A stretch of 59,174 nucleotides of DNA. Source: Rhodoglobus sp. (GTDB lineage Bacteria > Actinomycetota > Actinomycetes > Actinomycetales > Microbacteriaceae). The notes below the pieces were generated by a model. The model was not told the DNA's origin. It was given only the letters and a program-made list of their open reading frames with translations, and did not search any database. A program made the position numbers and the translations under genes. Location of the stretch: NCBI GenBank assembly GCA_025464445.1, contig JAODLY010000030.1, forward strand, positions 1 through 59,174, written 5' to 3'. Below are positions 44,190 to 54,962 of the stretch, piece by piece; within the stretch, counting starts at the first letter, position 1, and the number at the start of each line of letters is the position of its first letter.

Positions 44190-45004
44190 TAGTCGTCTCC
44201 CTCGGGTTCGGTGTCGATCGCCCCACCGCTTCGCGAGATCGTCAGCAATTCACCGAGTTCCACCTTAGTGAGATCGCGGGTCCTGCCCACGGGCAGCGTG
44301 CCGAGGTGCAGGGGGCCGAACTGCCGGCGCACGAGTTCGATGACGGGGTGGCCGACGGCATCCATCATCCTGCGGACTATGCGGTTGCGGCCGGAGTGCA
44401 GTGTCAGCTCGACAAGGGTCTCGGTTTTCGAGCCGCCGGGCATGGCCCTGGCCCTGTCCGCCGCGATCGGGCCGTCGTCCAGCTCGATGCCTTTCGTCAG
44501 CTTCGAGATCGTCTGCGGGCTGACCACCCCCGACACCTTCGCGATATAGGTCTTCGAGACCCCGAACGATGGATGTGCGAGCACGTGCGCGAGTTCGCCG
44601 TCGTTGGTGAGCACGAGCAGCCCCGACGTGTTCGCGTCGAGCCTGCCGACGTTGAACAGCCGCTCCTCGTACTCCCGCGTGAACTCGGCCAGGTCGGGCC
44701 GACCGCTCTCGTCGGCCATCGAGCTGACCACCCCGACGGGCTTGTTCAGCATGACGTAGCGCTTGGTGGTGTCCGTCTGGATGGCGACCCCATCGACGGT
44801 GACGAGATCGGCGGGCAACACGCGCCTGCCGGGCTCATCCACGATCTCGCCGTTGACTGTGACCCTGCCCTGTGCGATGAGGTCCTCAGACACCCGACGG
44901 GATGCCACGCCGGCCGCGGCCATGATCTTCTGGAGGCGTTGTCCTGAGCCTGTCGAAGGGCGCTGCCCTTCCGGATTGGGCGCGTCGAACCCGCTACCGT
45001 CGTC
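44189..45004 (-). CDS. rluB: rRNA pseudouridine synthase RluB-type
   Basis: Makes pseudouridine in rRNA. From the ATG at 45004 there are 271 residues; the frame is open to 45046 (TTG) and starts there or at 45040 are possible. An S4 domain covers about 22-80 (RLQKIMAAAGVASRRVSEDLIAQGRVTVNG). The catalytic Asp is in GRLDANTSGLLVLTNDG. Before the S4 domain, RPSTGSGQ is encoded by the dispersed repeat CCCTTCGACAGGCTCAGGAC (minus strand, 44960-44941). The gene overlaps scpB by 11 bases and tyrA by one. It is the ortholog of Rv1711. Confidence 0.93.
   Translation of the reverse strand, partial: DDGSGFDAPNPEGQRPSTGSGQRLQKIMAAAGVASRRVSEDLIAQGRVTVNGEIVDEPGRRVLPADLVTVDGVAIQTDTTKRYVMLNKPVGVVSSMADESGRPDLAEFTREYEERLFNVGRLDANTSGLLVLTNDGELAHVLAHPSFGVSKTYIAKVSGVVSPQTISKLTKGIELDDGPIAADRARAMPGGSKTETLVELTLHSGRNRIVRRMMDAVGHPVIELVRRQFGPLHLGTLPVGRTRDLTKVELGELLTISRSGGAIDTEPEGDD
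44941..44960. repeat. Dispersed short repeat inside rluB
   Basis: The minus strand reads CCCTTCGACAGGCTCAGGAC, a 20-base word that I recognise as a recurrent interspersed repeat in many environmental bacterial genomes. It lies in frame in the N-terminal extension of rluB and encodes PSTGSGQ, without breaking the gene. Confidence 0.6.
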
Positions 45005-45602
45005 CATCGAAACCGTCCACGCCGAATCCTTCTGCGCCATCGTCAAGCAGCGGTGAGATGTGCGGCAGCTCCTCGATCGAATTCACGCCGAGCTGGGTGA
45101 GCAGCAGGTCGGTCGTCTCGTAGTGGATGGCACCGGTCTCGCTGTCGGTGAATGCCTCGGTGATCAGGCCACGGCCCAGCAGCGTGCGCACCACGGAGTC
45201 CACATTCACCGCGCGGATCGAGGCGATGGAGCCGCGGCTTATCGGCTGTTTGTATGCGATCACCGCGAGCGTCTCGAGGGCTGCCTGGCTGAGCCTCGTC
45301 GGGTTCTGGGTGAGCACGAAGTCGCGGACGACATCGTCGTGCTCGGGCCGCACGTAGATGCGCCAGCCGCCGCCCACCTCGCGCAGCTCGAAACCTCGTC
45401 GCAGCGCGCCGTCCTCGCCGTCGTAGTCGGCGACGAGACGTTCGATCGACTGGCGCACGGCCGCTACGGGCACGCCGACGGCCGTGGCCAGTGACACGAG
45501 GCTCTGCGGTTCATCCGCGACCATGAGGATGGCTTCGAGCGCCCGCGGCACGTCCACGACGGCCCTCGCGGGGGCTTCGACTTCGTCAACATCAATTTCC
45601 AT
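44994..45602 (-). CDS. scpB: Segregation and condensation protein B
   Basis: 202 residues from the ATG at 45602. ScpB is the winged-helix partner of ScpA in the SMC condensin complex. Recognisable blocks are ALEAILMVADEPQSL near the N-terminus, LSQAALETLAVIAYKQPISR and GLITEAFTDSETGAIHYETT. It follows scpA with an 11-base overlap and overlaps the start of rluB at its end. Order parA-scpA-scpB-rluB equals Rv1708-Rv1711. An extension of the frame to 45710 has no family similarity. Confidence 0.94.
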   Translation of the reverse strand: MEIDVDEVEAPARAVVDVPRALEAILMVADEPQSLVSLATAVGVPVAAVRQSIERLVADYDGEDGALRRGFELREVGGGWRIYVRPEHDDVVRDFVLTQNPTRLSQAALETLAVIAYKQPISRGSIASIRAVNVDSVVRTLLGRGLITEAFTDSETGAIHYETTDLLLTQLGVNSIEELPHISPLLDDGAEGFGVDGFDGRR

Positions 45603-46455
45603 AGTCGGCTCCAAGGTTGGCGAGGCTGTCGTCAGACCAGTGCTCGGCTGTCCACCGGATCGTGAGTTCGCCGAGCGGTTCCAGCTGGTCAAAGGCGATC
45701 GCCGCCCCACGATACAGCTCGAGCACAGCGAGGAAGCGCGCGATGATCACGCCCTTGACGTCGGCGCCCGCGATGAGTTGGCGGAATGTCATGGGCTCGC
45801 CTCGGCGCAGCAGCGCCACCACGTGGGCGGCCTGCTCCCGGATGCTGACCAGGGGCGCGTGCAAATGGTCGAGCCCCACGACGGGCAGTTCGTGCGGCAC
45901 CATAGCGAGCGCGGCGAGCGCCGCGAAATCCTCGAGCCCGAGGGTCCAGACCAGCTCAGGCGTCTGCTTGCGATACTTCTCCTCGAGGCGCACCGAGCGG
46001 AAGTGCCTCGTCGACTCGGTTTCGAGCCTGCCGGAGAACCATTGCGCGGCCTCCTTGAACGCGCGGTACTGCAGCAGGCGGGCGAAGAGCAGGTCCCTCG
46101 CCTCGAGCAGCGCCACATCCTCGGCGTCGACGAGCTCACCCTGGGGAAGGAGCCCTGCGACCTTGAGGTCGAGAAGCGTTGCCGCCACGACGAGGAACTC
46201 GCTGGCTTTGTCGAGCTCCTCGTCGGAGTCCAGCCCGCGCAGGTAGGAGATGAACTCGTCGGTGATCTTCGAGAGCGACACCTCGGTGATGTCCAGCTCG
46301 TGCTTGGCGATGAGGGTGAGCAGCAGGTCGAACGGGCCGTTGAAATTGCTCAGGCTCACGGAGAAGCCGGCGGCCTCCGACTCGAGCCCGGTCTGCCCAA
46401 CGGGCACAGCGCCTGCGTCGACCGGTGCGCCGCTAGGCGACGGCGCCACGGGCAA
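45592..46455 (-). CDS. scpA: Segregation and condensation protein A
   Basis: 287 residues. ScpA is the kleisin that bridges the two heads of SMC. The family start FSVSLSNFNGPFDLLLTLIAKHELDI is at about 31-56, with ISYLRGLDSDEELDKASEFLVVAATLLDLK next, and a C-terminal winged-helix-like part containing EPMTFRQLIAGA. A TTG at 46455 has the better-spaced purine stretch; the GTG at 46449 is an alternative. It overlaps the end of parA by 23 bases and the start of scpB by 11. The SMC gene itself is not in the window. Confidence 0.93.
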   Translation of the reverse strand: MPVAPSPSGAPVDAGAVPVGQTGLESEAAGFSVSLSNFNGPFDLLLTLIAKHELDITEVSLSKITDEFISYLRGLDSDEELDKASEFLVVAATLLDLKVAGLLPQGELVDAEDVALLEARDLLFARLLQYRAFKEAAQWFSGRLETESTRHFRSVRLEEKYRKQTPELVWTLGLEDFAALAALAMVPHELPVVGLDHLHAPLVSIREQAAHVVALLRRGEPMTFRQLIAGADVKGVIIARFLAVLELYRGAAIAFDQLEPLGELTIRWTAEHWSDDSLANLGADYGN

Positions 46456-47320
46456 TCAGTTCTCTCGCCAGTTGGCGGTACGCCGTCGCGGCTGAATGTT
46501 CTGGTGCGAACGTCGTGATCGGGGCGCCGGCGACACTGGCATCCGGAAACTTCACCGTGCGGCCGATGACAGTCTCGAGCACCCTGTCGCCGAACGTCTC
46601 GACAACCCGCTCGAGCACCTCGCGCGAATGCAACGTGCGCGAGTCGTACATCGTCGCGAGGATGCCGTCGAGCTCGATCGCCGGATTGAGGCGGTCACGC
46701 ACCTTGTCGATCGTCTCCACGAGGAGTGCCACCCCGCGCAACGCGAAGTACTCGCACTCCAGCGGGATGAGCACGCCGTGCGCTGCGGTGAGCGCGTTCA
46801 CGGTGAGCAGGCCGAGCGAAGGCTGGCAGTCGATGAGGATGACGTCGTACTGGTCGCTCACCTTGCGCAACACCCGCGCGAGGATCGTCTCGCGTGCGAC
46901 CTCGTTCACGAGGTGCACTTCTGCGGCTGAGAGGTCGATGTTCGCGGGGATGACGTCGAGCCCCGGGTAGGCCGTGTGGATTATGGCGTCTGCCGGGTTG
47001 GTCACTGAACCGAGCAGCAGGTCGTAGATGGTGGGCACGTCGTGGGTCGGGACGCCGAGCCCGGCCGAGAGCGCACCTTGCGGGTCGAAGTCGATTGCCA
47101 GCACCCTGCGGCCATATTCGGCGAGCGCCGCGCCCAGGTTGATGGTGCTCGTCGTCTTGCCGACACCACCCTTCTGGTTGCACAGGGAGATGATGCGCGC
47201 GGGGCCGTGTCCCTTGAGCGGCGGCGGCGGCGGGAATACGGTGAGGGGGCGGCCGGTCGGGCCCATGACCGGTGGTTCGAGGCCCGGCAGCACTGCCGCG
47301 TCATCCCGCTGTACCGTCAT
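46433..47320 (-). CDS. parA: ParA/Soj-family ATPase of the scp operon
   Basis: 295 residues. A Pro-rich N-terminal tail of about 40 residues precedes the deviant Walker motif NQKGGVGKTT. Switch AIDFDPQGALSAGLG and Walker B DVILIDCQPSLG are intact. It is the ortholog of Rv1708, the ParA-like protein encoded with scpA and scpB, distinct from the origin-proximal ParA. A link between chromosome segregation and condensin loading is inferred from context. In M. tuberculosis, xerD (Rv1701) lies upstream on the same strand; here a PadR/MFS pair has come between. Confidence 0.92.
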   Translation of the reverse strand: MTVQRDDAAVLPGLEPPVMGPTGRPLTVFPPPPPLKGHGPARIISLCNQKGGVGKTTSTINLGAALAEYGRRVLAIDFDPQGALSAGLGVPTHDVPTIYDLLLGSVTNPADAIIHTAYPGLDVIPANIDLSAAEVHLVNEVARETILARVLRKVSDQYDVILIDCQPSLGLLTVNALTAAHGVLIPLECEYFALRGVALLVETIDKVRDRLNPAIELDGILATMYDSRTLHSREVLERVVETFGDRVLETVIGRTVKFPDASVAGAPITTFAPEHSAATAYRQLARELIARGAVA

Positions 47321-47433
47321 GCGGAAAGTCTACGGCGGGGACTTTGGACCCCGGCTCAGCCACGCATGCGGCAAACTCGGTTCGCCTCTACCACAGGTTG
47401 AAGGTTGGGGAGGCGATTGCATTCCCTTTGATG

Positions 47434-47461
47434 TGTCACAGTGACCTATGTCATGATGACC
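47434..47461. promoter_or_regulatory. Tandem dyad upstream of padR (candidate operator)
   Basis: TGTCACAGTGACC at 47434-47446 and TGTCATGATGACC at 47449-47461 share 10 of 13 bases. Each is itself an inverted repeat of the form GTCA-N3-TGAC. They are spaced 15 bases apart, and the second ends two bases before the padR ATG. PadR regulators bind such dyads over their own promoters. Confidence 0.6.
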
Positions 47462-47463
47462 GG

Positions 47464-47979
47464 ATGGCCGTGGAGATCATCATGCTGGCCGTTCTCAGGA
47501 GCGGACCCGTCCACGGGTACGAACTCAAGCGCCGGGTGCAGCGCACGACCCTCACCGCGCTGAGCAATAACTCGCTCTACCCGATCCTGCGGCGTTTCGA
47601 ACAGAACGGCATCGTCACCAAGAGCGTCGAGGCACACCCGGGAAGGCCCGACCGCAACGTCTACACGATCACCGATGCCGGGCGCGGGCTGCTGGCCGAA
47701 CTCATCTCGGTGCTGCCGCCCCAGCTCGCTGCCAACGACGAAGAGTTTCTCGTGCGGGTGAGCTTCTTCCAGGAACTCGAGCCTGCGCAGCGGCTCGCGA
47801 TCCTTGCCGTGCGAGCCTCGATACTGGATGCCGCGATCGAGCAAGTGACGACACTCCTCTCGGAGAGCGACCCGGGCCCCACCGGCGAATGGCGCAACCT
47901 CACGATCCGCCAACTCATCCAGAACTTCGAACGCGAACGCCGCTGGATCACCGAACTCGAAACGAAGGCAGGCTCATGA
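47464..47979 (+). CDS. PadR-family transcriptional regulator
   Basis: 171 residues from ATG 47464. The winged-helix part is MAVEIIMLAVLRSGPVHGYELKRRVQ, LSNNSLYPILRRFEQNGIV and GRPDRNVYTITDAGRGLL; the C-terminal helices (FLVRVSFFQELEPAQRLAILAVRASILD) form the dimer and effector pocket. It ends in ATGA shared with the MFS gene, so the two are translationally coupled. This is a typical exporter-repressor pair. The pair interrupts the conserved xerD-parA order. Confidence 0.88.
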   Translation: MAVEIIMLAVLRSGPVHGYELKRRVQRTTLTALSNNSLYPILRRFEQNGIVTKSVEAHPGRPDRNVYTITDAGRGLLAELISVLPPQLAANDEEFLVRVSFFQELEPAQRLAILAVRASILDAAIEQVTTLLSESDPGPTGEWRNLTIRQLIQNFERERRWITELETKAGS

Positions 47980-49379
47980 CCGGTGCATCCCGCTCCCCGA
48001 TCGGCGCGGTCGCGCGCTACGGACTACTCATCGGCCCGCTGCTGAGCATGATCGACTCGAGCATCGTCAATGTCGCGGTTCCCGACATCGCGAAAGAACT
48101 CGAGGCGACGCTCGTCGAGGTGCAGTGGGTGGTCAGCGGTTACCTGCTCGCGCTGGGCGTGTCCCTGGCCCTCACGGCATACCTCGCGAAGCGGTTCGGC
48201 ACGCTGCGCGTGTACATCGTGAGCATGATCCTGTTCGTCGTCGTCTCGGCCGCCTGCGCAATCGCACCCAACATCGAGTTCCTCATCGCGTTCCGAGCGC
48301 TCCAGGGTTTCGTGGGAGCACCCCTCGTGCCACTCGCGCTCAGCATCCTGCTCGGCAAAGACGGCATCGGAGGCGGCAAGGTCCCGGTTTCGGCGGCACT
48401 CGTGCTCTTCCTCGCTCCCGCCCTCGGCCCCACCCTCGGTGGCCTGCTCATCGGGGCAGGCGGCTGGCGCTGGATATTCCTCGTCAACGTGCCCGTCGGT
48501 ATTGTCGGCCTGCTGCTCATGCTGCGGGTTCCGCGACACATCGGTGCCCAGGCGGATGCCGCAACGCGGTTCGACCCCGTCGGCTTCGTGCTGCTCGGCG
48601 CCGGCCTCACCGGTGCCCTGCTCGGCGCCACGGAGGGGACCTCGGCGGGCTGGGACTCGCCTCTGGCCTGGGCCTCGCTCGCGGGTGGACTCGTGCTGCT
48701 CGTGCTCTACACCGCGTGGGCGCTCCGGCGGGCGCATCCCGCGGTCGACGTGAAGATGATGCTGCACCGCAACTCTGCGATCGCCCTCCTGTTGCAGGTC
48801 TTCTGTTCCGTCGTCGCCTTCGGCACGGTGTTCCTCATCCCGGTATTCACGCAATCGGTGCAGGGCTACACCGCCGTCGAGACCGGCCTGGCCCTGCTGC
48901 CGCAGGGGATCATCATGGGCATCGGCACGTTCGTCGGCCAGAAGCTGTCCGGCCGCGTCCCGCTGCGGGTGCTCGTGGTTACCGGATTCGCCGCTCTCGC
49001 GGTCTCGAGCGTCTACCTGCTGTTCATCGAACAGGACACTCCACTCTGGCTCACCGCCATCGCCCTGTCCGTGCGTGCCATAGCGATCGGCTTCGTGACC
49101 ACACCGTTGCTCGTCGCGATGCTCGCACCCCTGCCAGAGGGCGAACTCGCCGACGGCAACACGCTGTTCAACATCACGCAGCGGCTCGGCGGCTCGATCG
49201 GCGTGAGCATCCTCGGTTCAATCGTCGCGGGCGGCGCGACACTCGTGGCGACCATCGACGCCTTCCACCTTGTCGGCGCGATCCTGATCGCGATCGCCGT
49301 CGTCTCCGCCGTGCTCGCGCTGTTCCTGCGGGAGGATCGGACCGCGCGGGTGCCCCTCGTCAACACTGTCGGGGAGTAG
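47976..49379 (+). CDS. MFS multidrug exporter, DHA2 family
   Basis: 467 residues from ATG 47976, overlapping the padR stop by four bases. About 14 membrane helices. Motifs include SMIDSSIVNVAVPDIAKELE, QWVVSGYLLALGVSLALTAYLAKRFG and LFLAPALGPTLGGLLIGAGGWRWIFLVNVP (read here in shorter pieces), matching EmrB/LfrA-type drug antiporters. The first charged loop and motif C support drug export. Regulation by the adjacent PadR protein is likely. It converges on xerD with a 41-base gap. It is only distantly similar to the exporter at 38871-40379. Confidence 0.87.
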   Translation: MTGASRSPIGAVARYGLLIGPLLSMIDSSIVNVAVPDIAKELEATLVEVQWVVSGYLLALGVSLALTAYLAKRFGTLRVYIVSMILFVVVSAACAIAPNIEFLIAFRALQGFVGAPLVPLALSILLGKDGIGGGKVPVSAALVLFLAPALGPTLGGLLIGAGGWRWIFLVNVPVGIVGLLLMLRVPRHIGAQADAATRFDPVGFVLLGAGLTGALLGATEGTSAGWDSPLAWASLAGGLVLLVLYTAWALRRAHPAVDVKMMLHRNSAIALLLQVFCSVVAFGTVFLIPVFTQSVQGYTAVETGLALLPQGIIMGIGTFVGQKLSGRVPLRVLVVTGFAALAVSSVYLLFIEQDTPLWLTAIALSVRAIAIGFVTTPLLVAMLAPLPEGELADGNTLFNITQRLGGSIGVSILGSIVAGGATLVATIDAFHLVGAILIAIAVVSAVLALFLREDRTARVPLVNTVGE

Positions 49380-49420
49380 TCCAGGGCGCGCGGCGAGGCG
49401 CCGGATGCCCGTCGCCGCAG

Positions 49421-50340
49421 CTACCGTGCGCGCGGGTGCGCCGTCGTGTACATGTCGCGCAACGTGTCCGCCGTCACCATCGTGTAAATCTGCGTCGTCG
49501 CAACCGATGAGTGGCCGAGTAGCTCCTGCACAACGCGCACATCGGCACCCCCCGCCAGGAGGTGGGTCGCGAAGGAGTGCCGGAAGGTGTGCGGCGAGAT
49601 CTCGATGCCGAGTTTCGCCTTCTCGGCAGCTGCACGGATGATGAGCCACGCGTTCTGGCGGGAGACGCGCTGCCCGCGGATGCCGAGGAAGAGGGCCGGC
49701 GTCGCCCTGCCGCGCACCGAAAAGGCCGGCCTGGCCCGCACGAGGTACGCGTCGATGGCCGCGCGCGCATAACTGCCCACCGGCACAATCCGCTGCTTGC
49801 TGCCCTTGCCGAACAGCCGCACGATGTCCCCATCGATCACATCGTCGACGTTGAGGCCTACGGCCTCAGAGACGCGCGCGCCCGTCGCGTAGAGCAGCTC
49901 GAGCAGCGCCTTGTCGCGCAGCGACTGGATGTCGTCACCGTCCGTCGCGGCGAGCACCGACGCCATCTGCTCGATCGAGATCGCCTTGGGCAGACGCATC
50001 GAGAGCTTGGGCGGTTTGGCCTCAGCCGCGACATCCGCCGCGACCATGCCCTCCTCGAGCAGGAAGCGATGGAAGCCACGGACGGACGAGAGCATGCGGG
50101 CCATCGAGGATGCCGTGAGCGGCCGGTCCGCCCTCGTGCGCAGTTCGTGGGCGAATGCGGAGACGTCAGCACTGCTGATCAGTGACGGGTCGTCGATGCC
50201 CCGACGAATGAGAACATCTGAGTACGAGCCGAGGTCGCGGCGGTAGGCCTGGATGGTGTTGTCGGAGAGCCCACGCTCGATGGCGACATGCCTCAGGTAG
50301 CGGTCGACGGCGACCGCGAGGGAAACCTCCCCGGGGCTCA

Positions 50341-50341
<1 letters not shown>
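49421..50341 (-). CDS. xerD: Site-specific tyrosine recombinase XerD
   Basis: 306 residues from ATG 50341, whose TAATG overlaps the stop of the NUDIX gene by one base. Resolves chromosome dimers at dif with XerC. The catalytic residues are visible: Arg in [12 protein letters not shown], Lys in [33 protein letters not shown] with His and the Tyr nucleophile. The N-terminal SAM-like domain holds [17 protein letters not shown]. The position after pyrG and the NUDIX gene equals Rv1701 and supports a housekeeping XerD rather than a mobile integrase. Confidence 0.94.
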
Positions 50342-52672
<2,331 letters not shown>

Positions 52673-52793
52673 TCATTCTATGCTCTCCCGGCGGGTCATC
52701 GCCCCGACTCGCTGTGTGCCCGTGGCGAAACGCGCCATGCAGATGTAACGCGCCCGCAATCACCACGTCCGGCGGAATCGCTACAGTTCTTTC

Positions 52794-53222
52794 ATGTTCA
52801 TGAGGCCGGTGCCGCTGCTACTCGCGATCGCGCTGGTCCCGCTCCTGGCGGGATGCAGCGCCGCGCCGGTCTCGGTCGCCTCAAACACCTACCCGGCCGT
52901 GCCCAACGGCTACGCCGAGACGGTCAACCTGTTCAGCGCGGAACCCGTAGCCGTGTGGGTGCACGGCCACACCCAGCTGGCAATCGTCACCGTCGGCAGT
53001 GTCGACTGCGCGCCCATCCCGACGGCGATCTCAGCACCGGATGCCGCGACGATCGCCATCACGTTCGTACGCTCGCCCAACAAGCCATGCAGTGTCGACC
53101 TCAGCCCGACGACCCACGAATTCAAGCTCCCGGCGGGAGTCGATGTGACCGGTGCCGTCACGGTGGCTTTGCACTTCGACTACGAGACGCCGGTGGACTA
53201 CACGCTCGAGGTGCACGACTAG
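52794..53222 (+). CDS. Small secreted lipoprotein, unknown function
   Basis: 142 residues. The signal peptide ends in the lipobox LLAGC with the lipidated Cys21 (cleavage before Cys). The mature part is short and beta-rich (VNLFSAEPVAVWVHGHTQLAI, ATIAITFVRSPN, VTVALHFDYETPVDYTLEV) with two further Cys (VDCAP and KPCSVD) that may form a disulfide. No family recognised. It lies between recN and pyrG on the opposite strand, a place occupied in M. tuberculosis by Rv1697-Rv1698. Confidence 0.75.
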   Translation: MFMRPVPLLLAIALVPLLAGCSAAPVSVASNTYPAVPNGYAETVNLFSAEPVAVWVHGHTQLAIVTVGSVDCAPIPTAISAPDAATIAITFVRSPNKPCSVDLSPTTHEFKLPAGVDVTGAVTVALHFDYETPVDYTLEVHD

Positions 53223-53231
53223 CTCGCTGCG

Positions 53232-53297
53232 CTACTTGTCGAGACCGCGGGCGGTCTCACAGCGCTAATTGTCGAGACCGCGAGCGGTCTCGATCAA
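53232..53297. repeat. Near-tandem duplication of the recN 3' end
   Basis: Two 33-base units: 53232-53264 and 53265-53297. Both start with CTA (TAG on the minus strand) and share TTGTCGAGACCGCG-GCGGTCTC with one or two changes; the second holds the real stop and last eight codons of recN. GAGACCGC and GCGGTCTC in each unit form a palindrome, so the pair may also act as a terminator between the convergent lipoprotein and recN genes. Confidence 0.65.
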
Positions 53298-54962
53298 CTC
53301 CCTGGCGTGCGCGAGGCCGCTCTCCGAGTCGGGCAGGCCCGACAGCAGGCGCGCCATCTCAGAGATGCGCTCCTCGCCGTCGAGCTTCTCGACGCTCGAC
53401 GCGGTGACGTTGCCCGCGCTGTCTTTGACCACGCGCAGGTGGTTGGTCGCGAACGCGGCGACCTGCGCGAGGTGCGTGACGACGATGACCTGGGCTGTGC
53501 GGCTGAGGCGGGCCAGGCGACGACCGATCTCGATGGCACTCGCGCCGCCGACACCGGCGTCTATCTCGTCGAAGACAAAAGTCGGCACGCTGTCCCCACC
53601 CGCGATGACGACCTCGATCGCCAGCATGACGCGAGAAAGCTCACCACCGGACGCGCCCTTGCCGAGTGCCCTCGCCTCTGCACCCGCGTGCGGCTGCAGC
53701 AGGAACGACACGGTGTCCTTGCCTGAGGGCGAGTAATCCGATCGGTCCTCGACCAGCACGGACACCGCCGCGTTCGGCATGGCGAGCGCGCCCAGCTCCC
53801 TCGTCACCCGCTGGCCCAGTCGGCGGGCATTTGCGGTGCGGATGTCACTGAGGCGGGCGGCGAGTTCAACGACTCGGTCACGGTCGCGGTCGACCTCAGC
53901 GCGCAGGGACTCGATCCGCGTCGAGTCGTTCTCGAGCTCGAGCAACCGCGCACTGCCAGAGTCGAGGTAGTCGATCGCGTCATCCAGTGTCGGGCCGAAC
54001 CGCCGGACCAGCCCGGACAGCTGCGCACGGCGCTCCTGCACGGTTTCCAGCTCGCGGCCGCCGTCGGCGTCGAGGCTCGCGAGATAGCTCGATAACTGGC
54101 CGGACAGTTCCACGACAGCGATCGACGCGGTCGCGATGCCCTCGGCGATCGGCGCGAGCGACCCGTCATACTCGGTCACCCTCTCCAACTGGCGTCGTGC
54201 GAGTGCGAGCAAAGAGGTGACGTCGCGCGCGTCGTCCGGGCTCTCCGACGACAGCGCCTCATGCGCTTCGGATGCCGCGGAGCGCAGTGCCTCGAGGTTG
54301 GTGAGTCGATCTGCTCGCGCCGTGAGTTCGGTGTCCTCGTCGCGCTGGGGATCGATCGCCTCGATCTCTGCGATCGCCGCCCCCAATTCCTCGGCCTCGT
54401 GCAGGCGCCTGTCCTGCTCAGCGACGAGCACGTCGAGGTCGCCCTGGTGCTCCTGCCAGCCGCGGAACACGGCCTGGTATTCGGCGAGCAGGGCTGCGAA
54501 CTCATGCCCGGCGAAGCGGTCCAGTGCCTCCCGTTGCGCCGTGGCGCTGCGAAGTCGCACCTGGTCGGACTGGCCGTGCAGCACGACGAGGTGGGGGCTC
54601 AGTTCGCCCAGGACGGAGACTGGTGCGCTTCGGCCGCCGACTGTCGCGCGACTGCGACCCTCCGACGACACCGAACGGCCCAGGATCAGTTCCGACCCGT
54701 CGAGCTCACCGCCGGCGTCCCGTACCCGATCGGCAACCGCACCGCCGGCGTCGATCTGCCAGCGGCCCTCGATCACCGCCTGGTCGCTGCCGGACCGGAT
54801 GATGCCGCTATCGGCCCGCTCCCCGAGCAGCAGCCCGAGCGCGGTCACCACCATCGTCTTGCCAGCGCCGGTCTCACCCGTCACGGCCGTGAATCCGGGC
54901 CCGAGGGGCAGGCGTGCCTCGCCGATCACCCCGAGGTTACGGATCGAGATCTCTTCGATCAC
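53265..54962 (-). CDS. recN: DNA repair ATPase RecN
   Basis: 565 residues from GTG 54962, which overlaps the nadK stop by four bases (GTGA). RecN is an SMC-like protein for double-strand-break repair. Walker A GETGAGKT is at about 31-38, a long coiled coil fills the middle, and the signature GKGASGGELSRVMLA with Walker B FVFDEIDAGVGG is near the C-terminus. The frame upstream to 55442 overlaps nadK and is not coding. The order recN-nadK-tlyA equals Rv1696-Rv1694. Its last codons are duplicated just beyond its stop. Confidence 0.95.
   Translation of the reverse strand: MIEEISIRNLGVIGEARLPLGPGFTAVTGETGAGKTMVVTALGLLLGERADSGIIRSGSDQAVIEGRWQIDAGGAVADRVRDAGGELDGSELILGRSVSSEGRSRATVGGRSAPVSVLGELSPHLVVLHGQSDQVRLRSATAQREALDRFAGHEFAALLAEYQAVFRGWQEHQGDLDVLVAEQDRRLHEAEELGAAIAEIEAIDPQRDEDTELTARADRLTNLEALRSAASEAHEALSSESPDDARDVTSLLALARRQLERVTEYDGSLAPIAEGIATASIAVVELSGQLSSYLASLDADGGRELETVQERRAQLSGLVRRFGPTLDDAIDYLDSGSARLLELENDSTRIESLRAEVDRDRDRVVELAARLSDIRTANARRLGQRVTRELGALAMPNAAVSVLVEDRSDYSPSGKDTVSFLLQPHAGAEARALGKGASGGELSRVMLAIEVVIAGGDSVPTFVFDEIDAGVGGASAIEIGRRLARLSRTAQVIVVTHLAQVAAFATNHLRVVKDSAGNVTASSVEKLDGEERISEMARLLSGLPDSESGLAHARELIETARGLDN

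Noticed and set aside
48125-49510. A 461-codon second frame inside the MFS exporter gene
   Set aside because: Arg-rich translation without membrane segments, overlapping a clear 14-helix exporter in another frame.
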